Source: Meloidogyne chitwoodi
Taxonomy: Eukaryota > Nematoda > Chromadorea > Rhabditida > Meloidogynidae
Reading direction: 5' to 3'
DNA: 64,000 bases
Assembly: GCA_015183035.1 (NCBI GenBank)
Contig: JACZZP010000006.1
Location: 496,001 to 560,000, forward strand
The notes under the pieces are model-generated. The model was given only the letters and a program-made list of their open reading frames with translations. It was not told where the DNA came from and did not search any database. A program made the translations under genes and the position numbers. Of this stretch, positions 44,667 through 55,400 are shown in pieces. Positions within the stretch are counted from its first letter, which is position 1. Each line of letters opens with the position of its first letter.

Positions 44667-45039
44667 TAATAGATGATATATTTAATTTTAATTTAAAATA
44701 AACAATAAATACAAATTTTAGATAATCAAACGATTGTTTTACTTGATTAAAAACAAGGACATCTTATTCTTTTTTTAATATAAAAATATTTTAAAAAACA
44801 AATTAGGTAAATTATTTTAGGGTAATATAATAATATTTGTAGCTGTTAATTATTTTTATAAATTATTTATACATCAATAAATGTTCTCTATATAAACATT
44901 AAATTACTTTTATGATTAAAATTATATAAATTGTTTTAATTTTTACTGCTTTAAATTATTTTATTTTTTTATTAAATATTTTTAAAAAATAAGATTAATA
45001 GATAGCATTTTTATAATTTAAATTTTAAAAATATATGTA

Positions 45040-45647
45040 CAGGGTGCGGCAAATTGGGCGGCACTTTTGTTTTTTAAATAACTTTTTTTAAACTTTATGA
45101 AAATCAATAATTCTTTTTTTATTGGATTCAGAACTCCTTGAGAATTTTTTTGATACCACATTCAGCTTAAAAAACTTATTTCAAACCGTAGTGGAGAAAG
45201 ATTAATGTGGAGCAGCCGCGGTAATCACCTAAATGAGCGTTTTTCAAAAATTTATAACTTTTTCCAAATTTGTTCAATTGTGCTAATTTTGATCTCATTC
45301 AACTCAGCTCGAAGAGCTCTATCGAAAGAGCTATCATACTCATATTTGAATTTTTCACCTTAAAAAATTAGCTAATTCCTTTTTTTGGTTTTCGACTTTA
45401 CTAAGACCTGTATCTCTGCTCGTAGGAATTCGTATGACTTCAAAAAAACATAATTTAACGCATTTCGAAGAGCTCTTTCGAATAACACCTCACTTGACCC
45501 GATTGAATTAAACAAACAAAAAATTCCCACACTTAAAGAGTACCAAAAAATTTTTATAAAAGATAAGTATAGATTTTTTTCTAAAAAAGTTTATTAGCTG
45601 AATGTGGTATCAAAAAACAAAAGTGCCGCCCAATTTGCTGCCCTCTG
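45040..45647. mobile_element. TA-flanked mariner-like element between K5 and K6
   Basis: Ends CAGGGTGCGGCAAATTGGGC and GCCCAATTTGCTGCCCTCTG are inverted and flanked by TA. There is no transposase ORF in its 608 bp. The spacer on both sides (43771-46173) is otherwise 3' flank of K5 and K6 with no gene seen. Confidence 0.7.
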
Positions 45648-46069
45648 TACATTTTACTTTAAATTTACAAAGAAATTGGGAGTGAATATTGTGTTTTTGT
45701 TACTTTTACATAATAAAAGGAGCATTTACTATAAAAATCAAAAATCATTCTTAGAATAAATATAATTGTATTTTAACAAAATATATTTAAAAAATAATAA
45801 AAGTTTACTACTGTTTTTGTAATACTTTAGTTATGCCAAGTTAGCTTAAATAAATTTAAATGTTTTTTTAACCACTAAGATATTTTATATATTTACTAAA
45901 TTAACTTTTAAATAGTTAAAATTAAATTATAAGTTATTTAATAAAAGCATACATATATTAACTTAACTTGGCATAACTGTGTATATTTAGTGTTTTAAAT
46001 TTTTAAAAAAGAGAAAACTTTCAAAAAAAGAAAAAAAAATAAAGAAAATTTTCTTAAAATGAAATAGAG

Positions 46070-46147
46070 TATTTATTCTAATAGAATGACAGTATCTATC
46101 CAGAAGGTTAATAATAAAATGAAATGTCGTTCTATTGGAACAAATTC
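46070..46147. repeat. K6 copy of the 3'-flank hairpin MITE
   Basis: Ends TTTATTCTAATAGAATGACA and TGTCGTTCTATTGGAACAAA pair. It sits immediately downstream of the K6 stop, in the same relative place as in K1, K4 and K7. Confidence 0.55.
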
Positions 46148-46173
46148 AGTAAATAATGTTTACTCAACCCAAT

Positions 46174-48408
46174 TTAAACTTTAAAACATTTAAATAAATT
46201 TTTAAACCGATTCTTTAAACTTCTTTCTTTTTTTTCCTTTGCAAGACGTTCATTTTCTCTTTCCTTACGTTCATTTTCTCTTTCCTCAAATGGAAAATAT
46301 AAAAGTTCATCATTGAGAAAACGTAAAATTTGATTAATGTTTGGACGATCTTCAGATTCATCTTGAAGACAAGCCTATAAAAATTTTAAAATTTTAAATA
46401 ATTTTCGGTCATAACAAACAATTATCTTCTCACAAAAATATTTTTTGATTGAACTTCTTGAACTGTAATTTACTTAAAATGTGTTCAGTCAAAAAATAAT
46501 TTTGAATAAATTAAAAAATAATAATCTTTTAAAATCTTTAAATACTTTTTATATTTTTTATTATTTTAATTATATTTTTATCAAACCTTAATAAGACGGT
46601 CCAGGCGAGTATTATAATTTTTATTTTGTTTGTATATAGCCTTTATCCCATTAACCACTTGTTCGTGTTGTTGCGTTCCTTAATTTTTAAAAATAAATTT
46701 TTACATCTCTTTTCCAGTTTAGAAAATTGTTTTTCTGTTAGATAAAATGTTAAAAGGTATGTATTATAATAAAATGTTCACCCTTTTTTCGATAACTATA
46801 TTATTTTTTATAACTTTTCATATTTGGATGATTTTTTATGTTAATGCTGGATATGTGTAAAGGTGTGAGTGTTACTATACAAGCCGTCAGGCTTATGATA
46901 GTATAAAAGCCAGTCTAACAGTTAGTCAAGGGGGCACATACTAGGATTTGGCCTAGTCCCTGTCCCCCGTCATCAGCACAAAGACCAGTGACCGACGACC
47001 TTCTCTTCGCTACCATTGTTACTATCTACTTTTATGATAAAGCGCTGTCGCTAGCCTTATTGTTATTCTACGAACACAACAGTTAACATACCAAAGTCCA
47101 TGTTCATGAAAAGCGAGAAGACCATTATACCAAATGACTAAATGTCTGCTTTGCGAGTTATCTAAATTTAAAAAAAAATAATTTTAAATATGATTTTATA
47201 ATAATTTAAGATTCTGTTCTTATTTAGAAAATAGTTATGATTTTCTTTTAATTTACTAATTTTTGACGTCTGACTCTACCCAACCGTGAATCAAATTAAC
47301 CCATTATAATTTAAAAACTTTCTTGGTTTGTTGATTGGCTGCTTCCTTCATCATTAATGTTATGAATTTCTGGTGCTCTATTCCATTTAGCCATATAATT
47401 AAAATGGGCACCCCCTTCAATAATTATATTATCATCTTCATCAGCAAGAACAGAAATATTAAAATCAATCAATTTACATCCAATCACATGATCATTAGGA
47501 TTTGGTTGAAGAGAAGAAGTTATAAAATTTTCATATTTAACGTCCAAATGAATTCCATCTAAATTTTTTTTATAGATTTATTTAAAAAAAATTTTACGTT
47601 GATGAAATTGTTGTAATGCTAAAGTAGCTCCTCTAAGAATTTTTGTAAGAAGTTCTTCATGTGTTCTTCCTATTACTCTGCTTCCTTGACTCCGGATTGT
47701 TTGATGAAAATAATCTTTCAAATTTTTTCCACCAAGTTCTAACACAATAAACATCTTACTTTCATCATTTTCTGTTTTTTCCTCACTTAAATTTAAATTG
47801 TAGTCAAAAATTTTTATTTTATACAACTCACTGTTTATACATTTTTATAATGTAATTTCTCTCATTATCATGTAATCCATTAAAATATTTCAAAATATCA
47901 ATTTCTCTATTTATCCCTAGTGTAAAATCTTTAGAAAAATAAGATATTTTCACAGCAAAACAATGACCGTTTGAAGGGCGATATGCATGGTAAACCTTAA
48001 ATAAGAAATACAAAAACATTTTTAAATCAGCGACGGAAAATCTTAACCACTCCCATACAACTTTGTGTCCAGAAGAGGGTCTGTCGATTACGCGTATATT
48101 TGCTTTAAAATGGATTAAAAAAATAAACACTTACATCGCCAAATCTTCCATTTCCTATCCGTTCTTTCGTAATTTCCAACTCAAGTCCTTCTATTGTTTT
48201 TTTAATGTCACATTGATAACCATGTTCACAACTAGTATTTGAAGAACTTGAAGAAGCATCAGCAGCTAATGATCCTTTATTTAAAGGTAATTATTTTTAA
48301 AGACGTTATTTATATTTTTTTGCTTAATATTTGTATTATATTTTAATTATTACCTTGTAATAAACATATCAATGTTAAAATTAAAGAAAATAATAAAATT
48401 GTTTTCAT
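46174..48408 (-). pseudogene. K6: kinase-like gene, HLD subtype, Trp-to-stop in the C-lobe
   Basis: Exons are 48354-48408, 48135-48274, 47832-47995, 47598-47785, an exon starting at 47558, then 47161 downward, 46587-46678 and 46174-46374. The signal peptide is MKTILLFSLILTLICLLQG. Motifs: linker CEHGYQC, canonical IGNGRFGDV, FAVK, NREIDIL, IHLDVKYENF, DFN, RAPE. The exon from 47558 stays open to a TAA at 47311-47313. The usual donor after the APE segment is missing. The following exon has TAG at 47138-47140 where all others have the Trp of DxWxFG. The last two exons are intact (NYNTRLDRLIK, EDRPNI, FPFEERENE). Either the product ends at 47311, or a GAAA|GTTTTT donor skips the damaged exon; phases would allow that join. 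A solo LTR lies in the intron. Confidence 0.65.
46845..47081. mobile_element. Solo LTR in K6 intron
   Basis: The 237-bp element begins TGCTGGATATGTG and ends GAACACAACA, flanked by a perfect 5-bp duplication GTTAA (46840-46844 and 47082-47086). It has an internal TATAAAAG. These are the hallmarks of an LTR retrotransposon solo LTR. Its 3' end resembles the LTR ends at 62582-63371. Confidence 0.8.
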
Positions 48409-49658
48409 TTTAAAAAAATATATATTTAATTAAAGTTTTTATAAATAAATATTTTAAAAGGGAATAAAATAATAAATTAATAAGAGTAGTTAGTTAATGT
48501 TTAATCCCTCTTTTATGTAAAAATAATTAATAAGATCACGTTCATTTTCTGTTCACTTTAAATCGTAAAAGTGCCATACACATGTGAACATTTTGAATAA
48601 TTTTGAAAGAAAAATTGATTTTTCTTTATATTCTTTGATAAATTTAAATAAAAGTGCAGGCAAGGCATAAATTAAAAATTTTTTATAGAGAAAGGCAATT
48701 TAAAGTATCATAAATTAATTTTTATTTTTTTTAAAATTTATTTTAAATTTTTCAAGTTGATAATAATTTGTTTTTGGAATGTCTAAATGAGAAAATTTTC
48801 AATTCATTTCGTAGAATTAAAAAAAAATTTCATTTCCTTCGTTTGAAAAAGTTTTTTTAATTTATTAAAACTGAGACTTTTAACTTTTATAAGATTAAGG
48901 TCAGACATTTATTTACTCAAATCTTTTGGTTTATTTGGTTAAATTCAAAAAATTCGAAAAGTCTAAATTTTAAAAATATTTAACCCGGAATAACTCCCAA
49001 AATTTTATTTTACCAAGCACAATTAAGTTATTAAATATTTTTAAACAAAATAATTAAATTTAACAAATTTTAATATTTAAAAAATCACATTCATTCCTTT
49101 CTTTTATTCTTTTCTTTCTTTTCTTTTTATTATTTGTTTGATTAGTGGGCGGAGAGGAAGGGTTGTGTTTTACCCTTTTCTCCTTTCTCTTCTAATTGCC
49201 TTGCCCTTTTTATTTTTTTTTTACATTTTTTTTCACGCATTAAAAAATTTCTTTTTTTCTTATATAAACAACTAATAATGCCAAAGCATTTTAAATTTTA
49301 TAAAATAAAAAATAAAGCAATGTGTGGGTGTTTAATTATCCGCACGAGTTTCTTTCTTATACCAATTATTTAAAAAATATAAATATAAAAGTTTTATACC
49401 TTTTAATTATTTTTTTAGATTAATTTTCAAATTTTAATATTTTATTTAAAAAAATTTTTTTAATAATTTTATTTTTGTTTCTAAATTTAATTAAAATATT
49501 AATTTAATTTTTAATTTAATTTTTACCAATAATTTTTTAAATTTTGTAGATAAAATAATTAAACTACATTTCTAATTTATTAAAAGGAAAAAAGGCTTCT
49601 TTTTATTAAAAAAAATATTTTTTAAAATTTTCAACATCAATAAAATTTTAAAAAAATA
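48409..49658. promoter_or_regulatory. Divergent spacer between K6 and the 49659 gene
   Basis: The K6-proximal 350 bp is an inverted match to the region upstream of K5 (AATTGATTT...TTTAAAGTATCATAAATT), so it is likely the promoter of that subtype. Further right is AT-rich DNA, a TTTCTTTTC pyrimidine tract near 49100-49135, a short GGGCGGAG GC patch near 49150 and a TATATAAAC at 49262. No ORF of note is seen. Confidence 0.4.
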
Positions 49659-51863
49659 ATGTTACCACCACTTCAATATCCATTTAATTCCTCTTCTTTA
49701 ACATTTCCATATACAACTGTTTCACTTTGTTGTAAAAATAATGAAGCAAAATTTATAAATTTTATTCCAGCTATTTCTAACAATGAAACATCCCTTCCGG
49801 CCATTTTGTCGCCACTTTTACCTTCATTTCCACAACAACAACAATTGCCTATTTCTTCTCCGTTATTTTGGGAAGCACAATGTTCTCCTGAAAATTTTAT
49901 ATTTTTACATCAATTAAAAGTTGTTATAAATTGTTTTTGCCATATTGAATTGTTAAATGCGCAATTTGAAATAACACATAATGAACAGACAAAGTATTTT
50001 TTATTTTATTTTAAATTTTTTAATTTTTAAAAATTAGTAAATTTTATAATTTTCTTTTTTATTTTAAATAACAAAAAATTTACTTAAAAAAAATTTATAA
50101 AACAATAAAAATTTTGACACTGAAACGTCCTTTAAAATATGAATAATTTTGTAAAAGTAACTAAGAGGGATTTATCCTTTTTTCTACTTAATCTAATTTT
50201 TTTAATCTCATCTACTTCCAGCTGTGTTTATTTATTTATTTAAAAAAATTATAAAACATCTGACGTTTTTATTTATAGGAAATATTTTTATTTTCTTAAA
50301 GTTTAGTGTTACAATTTTTTATTTTTGTTTATTAGGCAAAAAAGAAGAGAATTTTTTTTTATTTTTAAAATTACAAGGAAATAAAATTTAATACATTATT
50401 TAAAAATTAAAAAAAAAAGTTTTAAAATTCCCTTAATTTAAGGATTAAATATTTAATTTATAAATAATAATTCAAATAAAAAAGACATTTTGTTCAAAAA
50501 GGACATTTTCATTTAGCTTCAAAAAAATTTTCTTACACATATTTAAAATGTTTTAAAGACATTTTTTATTTAAAAAGGACATTTGGAAGCATTTTAATAT
50601 TATTAAATTTTTTGTTATTTTGCCAAAAAAATTAAATTAAAAAATATTAATTTTAATAAATGTTAAATATTTATTAATATGACCACTAAATGTTGAGATA
50701 ACCTTTTTTAAAATTAAATAAATATTTAATAATATTAAAAGCCATTAGAGAGAAAAAATTCCTCAAATATTTTAATAACTTAAATAATTTTAATTATTAT
50801 GATGGACGTTTCAGTGCGAGAAAATTAACCAAGTTACGAATGATGAATTTTTATAACAATTTTTATTTAAAAAATTGAATAAAATAAATTTTATTAAAAA
50901 AAAACTTTTTATTAGTGACTTTTTTGTTGAATTACTTCCAACAAATGAAGGCCGTTTTGTTGCTGTTCCTTTACTCTGTGCCCTTTTTCGTTTTTTGCCA
51001 AATGAGCCTGAACATTTTCAAATTTTTTCTTCATCATATGGTCATTGGTCAAGTTTTGGTTCAGTTCAACGCTGTTCTCCTTTAAAAACAACGTTTTTTG
51101 GTGAATCTGAGGCTGTGGAAGAGAAAGAAATAATTAGATTGGATGTTCACGTTTTTGAACAATTTTTTTCTATTGAATTAAATGGAAAAGAGGTAATGAT
51201 AGAAAAAATTTAAATCTGTTTTAATATTTTATTCTCTGTTTATTATTTTTCCTTAATTTTTATGCCTTTTTAAATAGAAACGGCCATTTCGGTACTTGCG
51301 GATAAGTCCGCAAGTTTTATTATTTTTTCCCAAATTTTTTAGCATTTTAAATAGATAGCGAACCCGGGCCGGGCCCGGACCGATTTTTTCGGGCCCGGAA
51401 CCGGGTATTATTGGAAAATTCCGGTTTTTGCTAACTGGTTTTCCCAGTTTTATCCGCAAAAACTGGCCCGGGAATGATTCTGAGAAAAAACCGGGTACCT
51501 GGCTATAATTGATTATTTACCTTCATCTAGCGATTAACAAAAGAGCTCCATTTGGTTCCGATCCTTTGGATATTTGTGGAAAATATGAAAAAAAGATTAT
51601 GTAAATAAATATTTCCAAGGAGATGTCTCTTAAAATTTTCTTTTGGGCAACAAAAGGAATTTTTGGCAACTAGTACCGGAAAAACCGCCTGGGTGGTAAG
51701 CAGGGGAAAAAATCCTGGTTCCAGGCCCGGCTTTTTGAGAAGTTCTCTCTCTAATTTTAAATAGAAATTTAAAAATTTAAAATTCTTCTAATTAAAAATT
51801 TAGATTGAACGACACAAGCATATCAAGAATTTCTTTGCTGCCACTGATGAAAAGGAAAATTAA
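49659..51863 (+). CDS. Three-exon gene, unknown; weakly galectin-like C-terminus
   Basis: The model is exons 49659-49993, 50916-51192 and 51804-51863, phases 2 then 0, 672 nt (223 aa). The N-terminal half starts MLPPLQYPFNSSSLTFPYTT and has a QQQQ run and several cysteines, with no obvious signal peptide. The C-terminal half reads FFVELLPTNEGRF, then GHWSSFGSVQRC, then IIRLDVHVFEQFFSIELNGK followed by an IERHKHIKNF exon. The order of a beta-strand, FSIELNGKE and a HKHI segment recalls the end of galectin carbohydrate-recognition domains. The resemblance is short and the usual sugar-binding residues are not clear. It interrupts the kinase-like array but shares nothing with it. The first intron (922 bp) is plain AT-rich sequence. 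The second contains a GC-rich insertion. Confidence 0.5.
51355..51754. mobile_element. GC-rich insertion in an intron, CCCGGG words
   Basis: It is flanked by a 10-bp direct repeat TTTTAAATAG (51345-51354 and 51755-51764). It has CCCGGGCCGGGCCCGG-like sequence near the left end and CCAGGCCCGG near the right. This resembles the hAT-like MITEs, but I cannot define inverted termini. Confidence 0.4.
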
Positions 51864-52087
51864 TTGATTATATATTTTTTAAATATTTATTTCTTAATTA
51901 ATACGGTATACCTAATTAGTATTTTTTTAAATATATATTATTTTATTATTTACATTTATATTTTTTTAAAAATTTATTAGTATAGATCTGTATAAAATAT
52001 TCAAAAAAGAGAAAATTTATATTTTAAAATTAATTATTTTATCCATAAAGGCATAGATATTAAATAAAATTTATTTACTAGCTTCTT

Positions 52088-52445
52088 ATGAGTGTTGAGG
52101 AAAATAAATATTATTTCTTGCGGACAAAACTTGCGGACTTTGTGCCCATAATTAATAAGCACTGTAGAATTAAATAAATAAAAATGTATTTATGACACGT
52201 GAAATTTGCCTGCCTATGATTTTGATTCTTTAAATGATGCCTTATATAAATTTTTGAATGCACTTTTATTTAAATTAAAATACCTAAATAAAATCAATTT
52301 TTCTTGTCAGGTATTGCCAATATTAATTTATTTCCCCATCCCTCTCATCTTTCCTTTTTTTTTAAATATCCTATTAATAAAGCCAAGAGTTCATTTTATC
52401 AGTCATTTTAAATTAAATTTTAATTTAAAAAATATATTTATTTAA
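52088..52445 (+). promoter_or_regulatory. K7 upstream region, nearly the same as that of K8
   Basis: Conserved blocks in order: CTTGCGGACAAAACTTGCGG (52117), TATGACACGTGAAATTTGCC with CACGTG at 52196-52201, TTGCCAATATTAATTTA (near 52314), CATCTTTCCTTTTTTTTTAA, AGTTCATTTTATCAGT (52388) and ATATATTTATTTAA just before the ATG. The same blocks in the same order are found at 58442-58792. Confidence 0.55.
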
Positions 52446-55400
52446 ATGAAATTATTAAAAATTATTAAATTAATTTTTTATTATTATTCTTAGTAATAGG
52501 TAATTAATTAAATTTATAAGAATAATATGTAAAACTTAATTTTAACTTTCATTTTGTTGCTTGTTTTTATATTTTTACTTGTATTTTTATTTTTAAAAAG
52601 CATCAACCTCAAGTCAACCCAATCAATGTCCATGTGGTAATTTATTCACTGATAAATTTAAGGATGCAGAAAAAATAGGTAATATTGAATTAAAAATAAC
52701 AGATAATAGTTACGGAGGATCTGGATTTTTCGGATTTGTGAGTTTTTTATTTTTCTGTTGTAAATTTTAAAATTTTGAGTTAAACGAAAAAAATTTTATT
52801 TTAATAATGAAAACAATTTTTAATTTATTAACAAGTAAATGGGTGAGTATAAGCATGAGAGAGTGCCCTAGTTTTTTAGACGTTGAAACCAGGGTTGCGC
52901 CGGGTTACCCGAAACCCGGCCTTTTATTCGACCCGAAACCCGACCCGAGAAATTTTGGACAACCCGACCCGGAAATCCGACCCGACCCTTTCAGCATTAC
53001 CCGATACACGACATTATAAAAATTTTTTCCCTTCTCTTTCTCTTTACTTCTCTGACCCTTATGGCATGGAGGAGAGAAAAAATAAATAAAGAAAAATTTA
53101 TTCTTATTTTAAATAGCTTTATTATAGGTGCGCTTGTGTTTGAGTGTTTAGTAGCGTAGTCTACTCTATAGGAAATGTGGGTTCGATTCCTACAGATGGA
53201 TAAATAATTTCGTGTACATTAATTACCGTCTGATTTTATTTTTCGCTCGTTGTTCAATTTTTTAAATAAAAGTCCTAAATTTTCGCCTGTGGCGCTAAAA
53301 AAGGTGAATTTTTGGCAACTAAGGTGGAATAATTTTTAAAATTTTTCGCCTGCGGCGCTAAAAGGAATTTTTTGTAAGAGGTTTAACAAGTTTAAAAAAT
53401 TTTTGTCTTACTGAAATTCAAATTTTTTAAAAATTTTCGCCTGACAAAGGAGGGGTTGGCAAGTCAATGTGGAAGTTCGGGATGAAACTTGGTGGGTGGA
53501 TAGATCGACCTCCCTTTGTATTGCAAATTTTTAACCGTTTTTGCCCAATGAGCTTGGGTACCGAGTTATAGGTCCCGAAAGTTTTCCCTTCCACATATAA
53601 TCATTTTATTTCTTATATAATTATGTCTCTCGTTGGCGCAGTGCTACTGCTGCCGCCTACGCCTTTTTTCCCTAGGTTCGAATCCTTTTCGTGGAAAATA
53701 ATTTATTTAATTTTCAATTTGGAAAAAAAAATTAAAAAAATATATTAAAAATATTTTATTATTAAATAAAATATAGGAAAGGTTAAAAAAATTTTTTTTT
53801 CAAATGTTTTAAACAAATGAAAATTATTACAAAAGAATTTATTTATTTTTAAAAATTGTTTTAAAAATTAAAGAAAAAATATTTATTTTATTTTTATATT
53901 AATTATTTAATGTTTATTGTAAATTAAATATAAATTTAAAAAATAAATTATAACTTACATATTTTTACAAATATAATTAAAGGAATATTCTAATTTTCGG
54001 TCTAGGTCTTTTTTTTGTTTTTCACATTTTATCATATTTAGTTTTATTAAATATTAAAACAAAAGAAATTTAAACAGAAATACCTTTTTATTAAATTAAA
54101 TATTTGTTGATTAAAATTGTATAATAATTTTTATTTTCATTTGTTTAAAACATTTGAAAAAAAATTTTTTTTAACCTTTCCTATATTTTATTTAATAATA
54201 AAATATTTTTAATATATTTTTTTAATTTTTTTTTCCAAATTGAAAATTAAATAAATTATTTTCCACGAAAAGGATTCGAACCTAGGGAAAAAAGGCGTAG
54301 GCGGCAGCAGTAGCACTGCGCCAACGAGAGACATAATTATATAAGAAATAAAATGATTATATGTGGAAGGGAAAACTTTCGGGACCTATAACTCGGTACC
54401 CAAGCTCATTGGGCAAAAACGGTTAAAAATTTGCAATACAAAGGGAGGTCGATCTATCCACCCACCAAGTTTCATCCCGAACTTCCACATTGACTTGCCA
54501 ACCCCTCCTTTGTTAGGCATTTGTAAATTAATAGCCTATTAATTTAAAAAATATATTAATTAAATTATAAAACAAAAATTTAAATAAAATTTAATAAAAA
54601 AATTTAAATTATTTATTTAAAATTTTTAAAGGTTAAACACGCATATTGGCCAAAAGAAAATAAATGTGTAGCATTAAAAATATCAAATATGGAACGTAAA
54701 AGTGAAAATGTTACTCAAATTAAAGCTATGATAAAAAGAGAAGTTGATGTCTTAGAATTTTTTAGAGGAAATAATGTGCCTAAAAATCAAAAGAATTATA
54801 TTATAGAAATGTTTGGATAGTAAGTTTATATTTATTAAAATAAAAAATAGTAATTTTTGTACTTGTACCCTCATCTCCTCCCTCCCCCCTCCTTCTTCAA
54901 TGCCTCGATTTTTCCTGCGCCGAAAAAAATTATCTAGACTGCCTTGATTGATATTGCCCCAAGAAAACTGATGTGTTAAGACGTGTTACATTTAAATTTA
55001 TGCAATTTCTATCGGAAGTGTTTTATTACTTCTTCATTTTTGGACCCATGGCTGGTTGGTCTTGACACAAACTTGGATCTATTCATTGAAATTTACTTTA
55101 ATTTAAGATTTCCATTGATCGACAAAACACTATTCGATAAAATACCTAACATATTAGAAAGTAAATTTCAATTAATAGATCAAAGTTTGTGTCAAGACCA
55201 ACCAGCCATGGACCCAAAAATGAAGAAGTAATAAAACACTTCCAATAGATTCAAGTTTGACGTGTTCCAGCAAACTTCAATCTTTTAATACTTTTCTTAC
55301 AGATCAAAGTTTTCTTGGGGCAATATCAATCACGGCAGTCTAGAGTATTTTTTCGACGTAGGAAAAAAGGCGAAGAATTGAAGGAGAAGGGGGAAGATAA

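Noticed and set aside
47335..47562. 75-aa plus-strand ORF
   Set aside because: Antisense shadow of the K6 catalytic-loop exon.
54983..55231. 82-aa ORF in K7 intron
   Set aside because: It spans the centre of a palindromic foldback element and has no domain or splice context.
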